Shown here: piece by piece, positions 9,604-19,074 of the stretch | How the letters are laid out: every line of letters starts with the position of its first letter | Numbering within the stretch: position 1 is the first letter of the stretch | DNA from: DATJSN01 sp035504095 | GTDB taxonomy: Bacteria > Planctomycetota > Phycisphaerae > WQYP01 | Reading direction: 5' to 3' | DNA length: 52,728 nucleotides | Assembly: GCA_035504095.1 (NCBI GenBank) | Contig: DATJSN010000056.1 | Span: 1 to 52,728, forward strand | Program-made: the position numbers and the translations under genes | The notes under the pieces: model-generated | The model's database searches: none | What the model saw: only the letters and a program-made list of their open reading frames with translations | Told to the model about the DNA's origin: nothing

Positions 9604-11175
9604 TTATTTTCCAAACAAAGTAACCATATCCAGAAGAATCGGCTGCACGGGTGCGAGAACAAGTGCAACCATAAATAATCCAAGTGCCACGGCGAGGATA
9701 ATTAATGGAAGAAAAATCGCTTTTTCCATGACGGATAATTTCTGAAAATGATGGTACTCAGGCTGGATGTGGCCGAAAAATATTCGTTCCGCGGCCCAAA
9801 GCAAATAAGCCGTTGTAAGAACTAATGCGGCCAGGAGCACAATACCGCAGATAATCAACCAGTGTGCCTGGACGTTGTTTTGTGAAATTGCAGCATCAAA
9901 AATCCCGCTAAGAACAAGGAACTCCCCTGCAAAAAGGCATAATCCCGGCAACCCTATTGCGGAAAGCAGTCCAAAAGATGAAAAGCCCAGCAAATCAGGC
10001 ATGACCTGGGCCAACCCGCCGAGGCGATTGATATCGTGATGATACGCTCTTTTCTCTATTATATGGCTCATCCAGAGAAACGAGGAAAAAACCACGGGAC
10101 AGGCCAGAATAAGCAGCAGGATGCCGCTGATTCCATTCATATCCATCAAAGCGCTGCCGGTCAGCATGATTCCACTCATACAGATCAGCCAATAGGAGAT
10201 CATGCGACGGAGATCACTTTGCGCCAGACCGCACAAGGCGGCGTAAAGAGAACCAAATGAACCTAACAGAATCAAAAACAGACGGACCTGATGGCTTTGC
10301 TCCGACATAATGGGGCAGAGAATTCTCAGCAGAGCGTATCCACTTACGAGTACGTTTCCGCCAATAATAAGCATGCCGGTGGGCGCCGAAGATTCGGCAA
10401 TGACATCCGGAAGCCACATATGCATGGACGGAATTCCCAGGCGAATGGCTATACCAACAAGCATGAGCCAAAAAACAAGACCCGCTATATGAAGACCGGG
10501 TGTCGCGCCCCAGAGTTGGCGCAAAGGAACTTCATGGGTAAGCGCAATAATGTCCAACGTCCCATCCGGGTAATGAGAAATACCGCAACTGGCCCAGGAA
10601 AGAATAATGCACGCTGTAAGCATGCTCATGGACCCGACCATGGCAAAAAGCGCCATTTTCATTGCAGCCGGTTCACGGCGTGAACCTCCCCATAGCCCGA
10701 CCAGACCATAAGCCGGGAAAATCGCCAATGTTAGAAACAGATAAAATACAAACAAATCTTCCGAGGCCACCGCGCCAAGAAAACTCCCGGACAAAAGCGC
10801 AAGCAGGATGTAGTATATTTTAGCGCGCTGATCCACAGAATAACTGGCTATACAGGCAAGTATCGCAAGGATACAAATCGCCAGCATGAAAATCATAGAC
10901 AGGGGATCAGCGCAGACCTGATAATGAATGTTCAGGCTGGGTATCCAGATCAGATCCTGTTGCAATTGTTGCAAACCAGGGTCAGAGCCCACGACTTTCC
11001 AATTCAGTAAACAGGCGGCGACGACAGTAATGACCAGCATGCCGGTAAACAATGCCAATGCACTGCCACGAATCAAACGAATGCGACCAGAGGGAAGCAT
11101 TGCCAGAATAATTGAGCCGATTCCAGGCAGCGCTATGAGGCATGTTAAGATCGAACTATAAGCGTATATTTTCAA
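9604..11175 (-). CDS. nuoM: NADH-quinone oxidoreductase subunit M-like (divergent)
   Basis: A 523-residue antiporter-like subunit located between nuoL and nuoN in the usual order. NuoM similarity is seen in LFVFYLFLTLAIFPAYGLVG, AAMKMALFAMVGSM, HMWLPDVIAESSAPTGM and LAQSDLRRMISYW. The helix-5 glutamate five residues before the conserved Pro is Thr149, the helix-7 lysine is Arg (GIAIRLGIPSMHMW), and the helix-8 lysine of LLK is Val. The lysine in AAMK (residue 173) is kept. The gene ends 36 bases before nuoN, so the two are almost certainly cotranscribed. Confidence 0.8.
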   Translation of the reverse strand: MKIYAYSSILTCLIALPGIGSIILAMLPSGRIRLIRGSALALFTGMLVITVVAACLLNWKVVGSDPGLQQLQQDLIWIPSLNIHYQVCADPLSMIFMLAICILAILACIASYSVDQRAKIYYILLALLSGSFLGAVASEDLFVFYLFLTLAIFPAYGLVGLWGGSRREPAAMKMALFAMVGSMSMLTACIILSWASCGISHYPDGTLDIIALTHEVPLRQLWGATPGLHIAGLVFWLMLVGIAIRLGIPSMHMWLPDVIAESSAPTGMLIIGGNVLVSGYALLRILCPIMSEQSHQVRLFLILLGSFGSLYAALCGLAQSDLRRMISYWLICMSGIMLTGSALMDMNGISGILLLILACPVVFSSFLWMSHIIEKRAYHHDINRLGGLAQVMPDLLGFSSFGLLSAIGLPGLCLFAGEFLVLSGIFDAAISQNNVQAHWLIICGIVLLAALVLTTAYLLWAAERIFFGHIQPEYHHFQKLSVMEKAIFLPLIILAVALGLFMVALVLAPVQPILLDMVTLFGK

Positions 11176-11225
11176 ACGATTTCCTTGCTTACGAATGCAA
11201 TCCGCGGGATTAGACTAGCGCAGCA

Positions 11226-13292
11226 TCACGATTTTCCAAATAAAAAAGCCATTATTCCCAATGCGCCGCCTGCAAATACCAGGACAATAAATAAAAAAAT
11301 AATATAAACACTAATTCGTCTGTTTCTTAAAAAGCGGAAAAAATGATTCAAAAGGAGCATATCGCCCGTAAGAAAGTCCCAGATGCGCGATGAAATATTC
11401 CATTCCAATGAACCGACAATCATGGCGGCGCCACGTATACTCAAAGCAGCTGTTAATAAAACCCAGGTGATAACCCAACGGTCCAGAAAGGCTGTAATAT
11501 ACGAAAGCAGACGAATGGGGCGTCCAATGAAAGTCGAATAAAGGTCTGAGAAAAAAAAGCCGCCATTAAGCCAGCGAAAAAGCAAGTTTAAACCTGGGAA
11601 TCTTCTAATGCGGTCGGCAAATCCCATACCTGAAAAGTACATTAACATAACAATCAACATTGCCGTCAGGCCCGACCACTGAAGGTGATTGCATACCATG
11701 GAAGATAGCGATTCCGCTTGATCATTTAATACGACGGTGTTTTCCACAGTTAATGTCCCCGAGAGTAAATTATCCAGGCTTATAAACGGTTGTCCGGCGA
11801 TGAATGCCATCAGAAGAATCAGTAATAATGCCAACGTTTGTGCGGGCGTTTCGCGTTGGAATGGGATTTCTGGACTGCGAGATGAACCGAGGAAAATCAA
11901 CCACCACCAGCGGCATATGGCCAGCGCCATGATATAACAACCCAAAACCAATCCCCAAAATAGAAATCGCTGATAACCGCCTACATGTAATAAATTATGC
12001 TGAAAAACCTGTAATCCGCTGACAAGTATGTGCGATGGTCCAGGGCCGCCAACCCAAGTGCTCAAAAATATCAACATAAGGCTGGTTAATGCAGTTATCG
12101 GCAGTTTTCGCCACAATCCTCCCAAAGTATGCAGATCATCCAAACCGTTCGTGGCAGCAAGAACAGTACCCGTAGTCAGCAATATGCCCGACGCGGCGAG
12201 TGACAATACGATTGCAGCCGCCAGAGCAACGTCGGTGGCGCCGCAGCCCAGCAGCGCAAAACAGAGACCGGACTGGGCGATGATAATGGAAAGAACCAAT
12301 TGTTTGATGTTGGTTTGTACAACAGCCGTCAGTGATCCAATCAGGACCGTTGCCGTACCACATAACATTACAATAAGTTTGACGTTGTCGCTTAAAAACG
12401 GCAGTATTCGAAACAATAAAAGAGAACTGGTTGCAATTACCATACCGGGAGCAAAAGCGGCGATGGCTGGTGAAGCTGCGGGATTAAGACGCGCCAACCA
12501 GGTATGAAAGGGAAACTGTGCGGCGCGCCCTAAAGCTCCGGCAACAAGACAAAATCCCATATAATCGTACCAGTCAAGATTATCGCTGAGCGGTTTCGAT
12601 TCTAACACGGCGCCCGTGCTGAAAACCGGCGAATAACCTGGTATCAGAGAGGAGACCACAACGCCAAAATGCAGACAGCTTATGACTATGCCCAAAAGCA
12701 ACAAGGCATCGGAGCAACATATAGGCACCATCCATTTCCAGGTGGCATGTTCTTGAGACGTTCGCCATACGGTATTCAGCATGAACCATGCGCCTGCCGA
12801 AGAGATGGCCAGACATACGTACATTTGCAGCAGATCAGGTGAAATAACGGTCAGCAACAGTCCGATGACCATTACATCACAGAAAATAAAATATAACGGA
12901 GAAAATACAGGGTTTTTGACGGAAGATAATAGATAGATGTGTCCAATGGTGCTAATCGCCAATATACACAGAAACATGCCGAATCCGCGTGTATCAGTAA
13001 ATGCCCCAATGTTCAGCCAGACTTCTGTCGAATGTGGTCCTGAGAACCAAAGAGGAAGCCAGTGAAATTGAACCGTTCCGGCGTTCACCGCCGCGCCGTT
13101 TTCCGCATTGCTTAGATGGTGGGCGATCGAATAGACGACTATCACCAGACTTAAGAGACGCGCTGAAAGGGAAATGTATAGCGCGGCTTTAGCGGACCGA
13201 AATCCCCTGATTAAAATGATGCAGATAGAAATTATAAAAGGAACCACGGCAGCCGGGATTAATGCTTGAAAATCGTGCATAAAAATCTGCAT
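11226..13292 (-). CDS. nuoL: NADH-quinone oxidoreductase subunit L-like (divergent)
   Basis: At 688 residues this is the longest of the three antiporter-like subunits, with the extra C-terminal region expected for NuoL and its lateral helix. Similarity is clearest at LGRAAQFPFHTWLARLNPAASPA, where family members have GKSAQFPLHTWLPDAMEGPTPV. The helix-5 glutamate of FWE is replaced by Ala (YVCLAISSAG), the helix-7 lysine is Arg (GRAAQF), and the Asp of WLPDA is lost (WLARL). The fold appears intact, but the proton path residues are not. It lies in the operon between nuoK and nuoM with a short gap on each side. Confidence 0.8.
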   Translation of the reverse strand: MQIFMHDFQALIPAAVVPFIISICIILIRGFRSAKAALYISLSARLLSLVIVVYSIAHHLSNAENGAAVNAGTVQFHWLPLWFSGPHSTEVWLNIGAFTDTRGFGMFLCILAISTIGHIYLLSSVKNPVFSPLYFIFCDVMVIGLLLTVISPDLLQMYVCLAISSAGAWFMLNTVWRTSQEHATWKWMVPICCSDALLLLGIVISCLHFGVVVSSLIPGYSPVFSTGAVLESKPLSDNLDWYDYMGFCLVAGALGRAAQFPFHTWLARLNPAASPAIAAFAPGMVIATSSLLLFRILPFLSDNVKLIVMLCGTATVLIGSLTAVVQTNIKQLVLSIIIAQSGLCFALLGCGATDVALAAAIVLSLAASGILLTTGTVLAATNGLDDLHTLGGLWRKLPITALTSLMLIFLSTWVGGPGPSHILVSGLQVFQHNLLHVGGYQRFLFWGLVLGCYIMALAICRWWWLIFLGSSRSPEIPFQRETPAQTLALLLILLMAFIAGQPFISLDNLLSGTLTVENTVVLNDQAESLSSMVCNHLQWSGLTAMLIVMLMYFSGMGFADRIRRFPGLNLLFRWLNGGFFFSDLYSTFIGRPIRLLSYITAFLDRWVITWVLLTAALSIRGAAMIVGSLEWNISSRIWDFLTGDMLLLNHFFRFLRNRRISVYIIFLFIVLVFAGGALGIMAFLFGKS

Positions 13293-13334
13293 TTCCGCAA
13301 TAAGAACTCAGGGCTTTTGATATTGGCGTTTCAA

Positions 13335-13643
13335 TCACAGAGACGAGATGCGCTCTGGACTGGAATCCCGAGGCTTGCGGCTTAAACAACGAAACACAAG
13401 CATGAGCACCGCCAGTTGCCATGAAGCGAGCATCGTGGTTGTGATGGCCAACGCAATTCCGGAGTCGCCTACATTTACAGGTTGAATCGAATCAGCGATG
13501 GCAATGTTCAACAAACCTCCCGCTATGAACAACAGCATTCCCCCTGCAGTTCCCAAAAAATCGCGACGAATCAGGACAGCGAATATCGCCAGTCCGGCAA
13601 GAACGCCGGACAGCATCATCAAAAGCCAATATTCCGATGACAT
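13335..13643 (-). CDS. nuoK: NADH-quinone oxidoreductase subunit K-like (divergent)
   Basis: A small protein with three membrane helices, located in the NuoK position. I start it at the ATG at 13643 because AGGTGA lies five bases upstream; the frame also opens at a GTG at 13676 that would overlap nuoJ by 17 bases. The loop RRDFLGT matches the RRN motif after helix 1. Both buried glutamates typical of NuoK are absent: helix 2 reads GGMLLFIAGGLLNIA and helix 3 reads TTTMLASWQLAVLML, with Trp near the normal Glu position. Identification rests on size, helix number and operon order as much as on sequence. Confidence 0.7.
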   Translation of the reverse strand: MSSEYWLLMMLSGVLAGLAIFAVLIRRDFLGTAGGMLLFIAGGLLNIAIADSIQPVNVGDSGIALAITTTMLASWQLAVLMLVFRCLSRKPRDSSPERISSL

Positions 13644-13659
13644 GTGTTCACCTGACAAA

Positions 13660-14226
13660 CTAAAGTTCCCGATCACTTTGAATAAATGATTGCATTATGC
13701 CTGCTGAAATACACAACAATAAAAGCCCCATGACCTGAAATAAAATCATCCCATCATAATTGTTGACTAAAAAAGCGGAGAAATCCGTAAAGGAGTATTT
13801 TGTTTGGAACAGAGCAACACCTTGGGCCGCTTTACCGAGAATAACGGTCAGACCTGCTGAAAAAACAATGGCCAAAGAACCGGCGGCTAACAGCGGTCTG
13901 ATGCGAAAAATATTCCGTTGTTTAACATGGCCGACAAGCGCACGGTCAGACAAAAAGACAATGGCCGAGCATAAAAGTCCAATGCAAAACAGATCGATTC
14001 CCGCCGGCAAAAGACCGCACTGGAGAGCAATAATAGCCGATGTTGACGTTGCAACGAAGACAATGGCCAACGAGCCGGCACCGGCGCTGCGTGAAAAAAT
14101 CAGCCATAGTGCCGAGGCAACGACGATAATAGATAAACCCGCGACAAGGCAAAGGATAACCCCATTGCTTCCGCCGAACGTCGCGGCATTGGCCAGGATT
14201 TGTTGATCAAAATGCTTCAAATGCAA
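13660..14226 (-). CDS. nuoJ: NADH-quinone oxidoreductase subunit J-like
   Basis: First gene of the nuoJKLMN cluster. It is a 188-residue protein with about five hydrophobic helices and the NuoJ-like final helix (MILFQVMGLLLLCISAGIM). The start is a TTG at 14226 with a strong GGAGG five bases upstream; no ATG lies nearby in frame. Sequence conservation with standard NuoJ is low, so the assignment depends on position. The peripheral and linking subunits nuoA-nuoI are not in this window. Confidence 0.65.
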   Translation of the reverse strand: MHLKHFDQQILANAATFGGSNGVILCLVAGLSIIVVASALWLIFSRSAGAGSLAIVFVATSTSAIIALQCGLLPAGIDLFCIGLLCSAIVFLSDRALVGHVKQRNIFRIRPLLAAGSLAIVFSAGLTVILGKAAQGVALFQTKYSFTDFSAFLVNNYDGMILFQVMGLLLLCISAGIMQSFIQSDREL

Positions 14227-14309
14227 TTACGCCTCCGGCTGTTTCAAGTACGCTATTGTGGAATTAAGTGTATACGAGGAGCGACGATGAGCCAATGCCA
14301 TAAGCGTTG

Positions 14310-15125
14310 TCACATATGTTGACACCGGGGGCAAAAAACAGTCGTACGCCCGGATATTGTTATTGTTTTTAATTTGTGTTTGCAGCGACGGCAGGTGCGA
14401 CCAGAGTGTCCATAAACACGAAGCCGGGCGGCAAACGCGCCTTTCTGCTGGTTTACGTTGCGGTAATCGCGCAAGGTGGTGCCGCCTAAGTGAATTGAAG
14501 CGAGTAAAACTTTTTGAATGGCGGAAATAAGTCTTTTTAGTTGTGTGGCGGATATGTTGCCGATTCGCATCATGGGATGCAACCGTGCTCGCCAAAGGGC
14601 TTCATCGACATAAATATTACCAAGGCCAGCCACGCTTCGCTGAGAAAGAAGTTCGGCTTTAAGGCCAATTTTGCGTCCAGACCATCCAGCAAGATGTTTT
14701 GCGTTTAATTGCAGTGCATCGACTCCGCGGTTTTTATCTATATGCTCAAATAAGGCCTCCTGGGCATTGGCATAATGCCATACTCCACCGAAGCGGCGTG
14801 GGTCGGTCACATGCAGATCATGCCCGGAGGATAATTCGAAAATAATATGTGTGTGGGGCGCGGGTTGAATATTTCTCGGCAGACAAATCAGTCTGCCGGT
14901 CATACCAAGGTGAAATACCAACGTTTGCTGATCATCGAATTGACAGAAGATTGTCTTGCCATGACGATGAACTTTTTGCACACAATGGTTCAGCAGACGG
15001 TTTAAATTAAATGAGGCGTGACGAAGATAATCCGCTCGCAGCAACTGGATGCGTTGAATGGCCGATCCCTTGATAAAAGACTCAAGCGTGCGACGGACTT
15101 CCTCCACTTCGGGCAATTCAGGCAT
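14310..15125 (-). CDS. mutM: Formamidopyrimidine-DNA glycosylase
   Basis: The protein begins MPELPEVEEVRR, so the ATG at 15125 is the start: Pro2 and Glu3 must follow the removed Met for catalysis, and the longer frame to 15137 is not used. A conserved lysine lies in HRHGKTIFCQF. The helix-two-turn-helix region includes SVAGLGNIYVDEALWRARLHP. The C-terminus has a zinc finger with C-x2-C pairs (CRRCKH and CPRCQ). It excises oxidised purines such as 8-oxoguanine and cuts the abasic site. The length of 271 is normal. It lies just upstream of nuoJ on the same strand but is functionally unrelated. Confidence 0.95.
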   Translation of the reverse strand: MPELPEVEEVRRTLESFIKGSAIQRIQLLRADYLRHASFNLNRLLNHCVQKVHRHGKTIFCQFDDQQTLVFHLGMTGRLICLPRNIQPAPHTHIIFELSSGHDLHVTDPRRFGGVWHYANAQEALFEHIDKNRGVDALQLNAKHLAGWSGRKIGLKAELLSQRSVAGLGNIYVDEALWRARLHPMMRIGNISATQLKRLISAIQKVLLASIHLGGTTLRDYRNVNQQKGAFAARLRVYGHSGRTCRRCKHKLKTITISGRTTVFCPRCQHM

Positions 15126-15189
15126 CAGGAATACCAATAAAAGCCGGATTCAACGGTATGCAAGACACAAGCGCCCATTTCAGGAATTA

Positions 15190-15600
15190 TTATGCTTCGA
15201 CTTTTGGGGGATTCAAAAGACGACTCATCGATCCCAGGAGACGATCAATTCGAAAGGGTTTGTTCAGATAGTCATCCACACCCAGGGATTCGGCATACGT
15301 TTTATGCCGCGTACCGAGATTGCCGGTAATCATGATGATAAAAGGTTTGCTTCCCCTCGGTTTGCGCGCTTTAATGCGTTCGAGTACGAGAAATCCGCTG
15401 CGCTTAGGGAGCATCATATCCAAAACAATCAAATCAGGCTGTTCTTTTTCGGCAATGTCTACCGCCGTATTGCCATCCGCAGCGGAAAGAATAATTGCTC
15501 CTGTTGACGACAGGGCTGCGGTGATAGTGGAAAGTACGTCGGCATCATCATCGACAACCAGTATTTTTTTATCTTTAAATTGTTCAGACATAATACGCAC
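15190..15600 (-). CDS. Single-domain response regulator
   Basis: A stand-alone receiver domain of 136 residues. The acidic pair follows KILVVDDDADVL, the phospho-acceptor Asp is in LIVLDMMLPKRSG, the Thr is in IIMITGNLG, and the Lys is in DYLNKPFRIDRL. No output domain follows. It therefore acts through a partner protein, or as a phosphate relay. No kinase is adjacent; the nearest is the FHA-GAF histidine kinase at 19075, but linkage is speculation. Confidence 0.9.
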   Translation of the reverse strand: MRIMSEQFKDKKILVVDDDADVLSTITAALSSTGAIILSAADGNTAVDIAEKEQPDLIVLDMMLPKRSGFLVLERIKARKPRGSKPFIIMITGNLGTRHKTYAESLGVDDYLNKPFRIDRLLGSMSRLLNPPKVEA

Positions 15601-15764
15601 CCCTCAATTGAGGATCGCTTAGGTCAGTGTATCCAGTAAGCTTTTTCATCGTGTTCGATTATATCATTCCGAATGGTAAATGGTATACGTCATAGGGCCG
15701 ATCAATGACAAAAGTACCGAAAATTAAAGCGCCCATTACCGCTTTGCATTTAAGCATTTTCAGT

Positions 15765-17126
15765 TTACCCCAGGTTTCGGATAACTTCATCTGCAAATTC
15801 ACTGCATTTTATCTCTTTGGCGCCGGTCATTAATCGGGCAAAATCGTAAGTAACCGTTTTGTTGGCGATGGACCGTTCCAGGCCCTTGATAATTGAATTC
15901 GCCGCCTCCTGCCAACCCATATACTCCAGCATCATCACGCCCGAAAGAATGACACTGCCGGGATTTACCTTATCCTGGTTGGCATATTTTGGCGCCGTTC
16001 CGTGCGTAGCTTCAAAAACCGCATGACCTGTGATGTAATTGATATTGCCGCCCGGTGCAATACCGATTCCACCGACTTGGGCGGCCAAAGCGTCACTCAG
16101 GTAATCACCATTTAAATTTAAAGTCGCAATCACATCAAAATCTTCCGGGCGAGTGAGCACCTGTTGAAGAGTGATATCTGCAATGCTGTCTTTAATAACT
16201 AAACCGGCGCCGGGCTTGCCATCGGGAATTTTACACCAGGGTCCAGCATCAATTTCCACGGCTCCAAAAAATTCTTTTGCAACTTTATATCCCCAATCAC
16301 GAAACGCACCTTCGGTGTTTTTCATGATATTGCCCTTGTGGACAAACGTGACGCTTTTTCGTTTGAATTTGATGGCATAACCAATTGCGGTGTGAATTAA
16401 CCGGACGCTGCCACTGTAACTGACGGGTTTAATGCCGATGCCCACCATAACATCACTGGGAAAATTAGTCGCACCCACCATTTTCCAGAAATCTTCCGCC
16501 TTTGCTTTTGTGCCAAAACGAATTTTTTCAAACTGTTTCGGGAAGTTCTGTGCGATAAAATCCAATACTTTTTGTGCGTCGGGCGTACCGGCGGCATATT
16601 CGATACCGGCATATATGTCTTCCGTGTTTTCACGGAAAATCACCATGTCAACGGCTTCAGGCCGTTTGACAGGACTTGGAACCCCCTGGAAATATCGCAC
16701 CGGCCGCAGACATACATACAAATCGAGTAATTGCCGCAAAGCAACATTGAGTGAACGAATGCCGCCGCCGACCGGTGTGGTCAAAGGGCCTTTGATTCCG
16801 ACAAGAAAGCGACGAAATGCCGCGACGGTATCATCGGGTAGCCAGGCCTTGGCGTCACCTTCGGGCGTTCCGGTCTTGAATTTCAAAAATGATTTTTCAC
16901 CGGCATAGACTTCCATCCAGGCAATTTTTCGTTTGCCTTGATAAGCCTTGTCCACCGCGGCATCAAAAACGCGTACGCTGGCCCTCCATATATCAGGACC
17001 GGTTCCGTCGCCTTCAATAAACGGGATGATCGGATTATCCGGTACGCGTAATTTACCGCCGGATCCCATAGTGATGGGTTGGCCATTTTCCGGAACGTGA
17101 ACAGCGGTGAAAACAGGTGAACTCAT
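15765..17126 (-). CDS. icd: Isocitrate dehydrogenase, NADP-type
   Basis: This TCA-cycle enzyme converts isocitrate to 2-oxoglutarate and CO2 in the cytoplasm. It contains the substrate-site segment GGGIRSLNVALRQ, including the serine that is phosphorylated in the E. coli enzyme, and the tyrosine motif VIFRENTEDIYAGIE. The metal-binding strand is LNLNGDYLSDALAAQVGGIG. HGTAPKYA and YDFARLM carry the Lys-Tyr and Tyr/Arg residues that favour NADP over NAD. At 453 residues it is somewhat longer than the E. coli protein. AAGGAA precedes the ATG. No kinase/phosphatase gene is nearby. Confidence 0.95.
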   Translation of the reverse strand: MSSPVFTAVHVPENGQPITMGSGGKLRVPDNPIIPFIEGDGTGPDIWRASVRVFDAAVDKAYQGKRKIAWMEVYAGEKSFLKFKTGTPEGDAKAWLPDDTVAAFRRFLVGIKGPLTTPVGGGIRSLNVALRQLLDLYVCLRPVRYFQGVPSPVKRPEAVDMVIFRENTEDIYAGIEYAAGTPDAQKVLDFIAQNFPKQFEKIRFGTKAKAEDFWKMVGATNFPSDVMVGIGIKPVSYSGSVRLIHTAIGYAIKFKRKSVTFVHKGNIMKNTEGAFRDWGYKVAKEFFGAVEIDAGPWCKIPDGKPGAGLVIKDSIADITLQQVLTRPEDFDVIATLNLNGDYLSDALAAQVGGIGIAPGGNINYITGHAVFEATHGTAPKYANQDKVNPGSVILSGVMMLEYMGWQEAANSIIKGLERSIANKTVTYDFARLMTGAKEIKCSEFADEVIRNLG

Positions 17127-17233
17127 TAATTGATTTCCTTATTGCGATTGTTCAACGAACAGTTCGGTTGTTTACAATGTTTCAATAACGCCGGGAAAAT
17201 CCACATAGCAGGGTCCCCAGAGGTTTGGATCGA

Positions 17234-18745
17234 CTAAACGTCCAATTGCGGTCGATTCGGCGCCGGCCAGTCAACATGGAAGAATTTGCCGCGTGGCGCA
17301 TCGACGCGCTCATACGTATGGGCGCCAAAATAATCCCTTTGTGCTTGTATAAGATTCGCCGGCAATATGGCGCATCGATAGGCATCGTAATAAGATAATC
17401 CCGAACTAAACGCGGGAACAGAAATGCCATTTTCCACCGCCAAAGCGATGACTTTTCTCCATTGATCCTGTCCGGTCTGAATCTGCTTGCGAAAATATGG
17501 GTCGAGAAGAAGATTGACCAGATCGGGATTTTGCCGGTAAGCATCGGTAATTTTCTGAAGAAAACGGGCACGAATGATGCAACCACCGCGCCAGATGCCG
17601 GCAATACTGCCAAAGTCAAATTTCCAGTTGTATTCTTTTTGTGCTTCGCGCATCAGTTGGAAGCCTTGGGCATAAGCACAAATTTTTGAACAGTAAAGCG
17701 CCTGACGGATGGCTTCAATCAAAGATTTTGCCGATTTTCGCGCCTTAATCTTGGGCCCGCGCAACACTTTTGAAGCGCTGACGCGCTCTTCTTTGATGGC
17801 GCTCATGCAGCGGGCATAGACCGCTTCCGCAATGGAATTGGCTGGTATGCCCATGTCCAGGGCATTTCCCGCCGTCCATTTACCGGTGCCTTTCTGACCA
17901 GCGGCGTCCAGGATGCTGTCAACCAGAAATTTTTTAGGCTTAACCGGATCATGCTGCTGAAGAATGTCCGCCGTGATTTCAATTAAATAGGAATCCAGTT
18001 CCGTCTTATTCCATTCAGTAAAAATGGCGGATAATTGCTTAGGAGTCAGTTTTAGAAGATTACGCAGTAAAAAATAGGCTTCGGAAATTAACTGCATGTC
18101 GACATATTCAATGCCATTGTGAATCATTTTAACGTAATGGCCGGCGCCATTAGGTCCGATGTATGCGGTGCAAGGTACGCCGCCGACGATGGGTTTACCC
18201 GGTTCCGCACCGGTTAATGGTTTGCCTGTTACCGCATCGACTTTGGCGGCAATGGCTTCCCATATTGGCTTTAGGTGTTGCCAGGATTCCGGTGCGCCTC
18301 CGGGCATCAGTGATGGTCCAAAACGCGCGCCAAGTTCACCTCCTGAAACACCAGAACCGAAGAATTTAAGCTTGCTGGCATATTGGTTTTCGCGACGAAT
18401 TGTATCCGTCCATAAGCTGTTGCCGGCGTCGATCACGATGTCATTGGCATCTATGCCCGCTTGAATTAATTGTTCTACCACAGCATCAATTGCCGGTCCG
18501 GCTTTAACCAAAATAATGATGACACGAGGTTTTTTGATTTTGGCGAGGAATGTTTCAAGAGTGTCTGTGCCGACGAGCTTGCCCGGCGTATGGGGGTTTT
18601 CTGCGATAAATTCCTGCATCACGTTTGTGGTGCGATTATAAACCGCAATATTGAATCCATGATCGGCGATATTCAGCGCCAGGTTTTTTCCCATCACCGC
18701 CAGTCCGATCATTCCGACGGTGGCCATTTGTTGATTGTCAGGCAT
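17234..18745 (-). CDS. gnd: 6-phosphogluconate dehydrogenase (decarboxylating)
   Basis: This pentose phosphate pathway enzyme makes ribulose 5-phosphate and NADPH. The N-terminal Rossmann fold has GLAVMGKNLALNIADHG. The catalytic segment is VKMIHNGIEYVDMQLISE, with the Lys and Glu acid/base pair, and GKWTAGNALDMGIP lies in the helical domain. The C-terminal tail FSSGLSYYDAYR with HVDW is as in the dimeric long form. At 503 residues it is slightly longer than usual (about 470). GGAG lies upstream of the ATG. It sits next to icd on the same strand, so both NADPH-producing enzymes may be cotranscribed. Confidence 0.95.
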   Translation of the reverse strand: MPDNQQMATVGMIGLAVMGKNLALNIADHGFNIAVYNRTTNVMQEFIAENPHTPGKLVGTDTLETFLAKIKKPRVIIILVKAGPAIDAVVEQLIQAGIDANDIVIDAGNSLWTDTIRRENQYASKLKFFGSGVSGGELGARFGPSLMPGGAPESWQHLKPIWEAIAAKVDAVTGKPLTGAEPGKPIVGGVPCTAYIGPNGAGHYVKMIHNGIEYVDMQLISEAYFLLRNLLKLTPKQLSAIFTEWNKTELDSYLIEITADILQQHDPVKPKKFLVDSILDAAGQKGTGKWTAGNALDMGIPANSIAEAVYARCMSAIKEERVSASKVLRGPKIKARKSAKSLIEAIRQALYCSKICAYAQGFQLMREAQKEYNWKFDFGSIAGIWRGGCIIRARFLQKITDAYRQNPDLVNLLLDPYFRKQIQTGQDQWRKVIALAVENGISVPAFSSGLSYYDAYRCAILPANLIQAQRDYFGAHTYERVDAPRGKFFHVDWPAPNRPQLDV

Positions 18746-19074
18746 TTTTGATCCACTCCACTTAACAGTTTTACATAGTCCTACAAAACCGCGTCATAGT
18801 AATGGCTAGCCGCTTTCTCGGCCAGTCTTCGCTATCCGGTCCTTCGTCGTCAGCGGGCTGCCGTACGCTTGAATAGAATTTTATGCTTAAGCCCTATCAA
18901 GAAACCATTTCCGATCATAGAATGTCTAGACTATGGATGCGGTAATCTGCGGTTCAAGTCATGCCCGTTGTCATAATACGGGTATGTCCATAGAACAGCA
19001 TTTGATATAGGGTTTTGAAATTGGTCCGCAATAGCGGACAATGATTAATGAATTCGTCGAACGGATAATCAGGC
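18746..19074. other. Intergenic region between divergent gnd and kinase genes
   Basis: This stretch of 329 bases holds no convincing gene. It must contain the promoters of gnd (leftward) and the kinase (rightward). A perfect 6-bp inverted repeat, GTCCGC-AATA-GCGGAC at 19024-19039, lies about 35 bases before the kinase start and could be an operator or a leader hairpin. No riboswitch or T-run terminator was recognised. Confidence 0.4.

Noticed and set aside
12028..12507. 159-codon plus-strand frame inside nuoL
   Set aside because: Antisense shadow; the nuoL product has the expected hydrophobic pattern.
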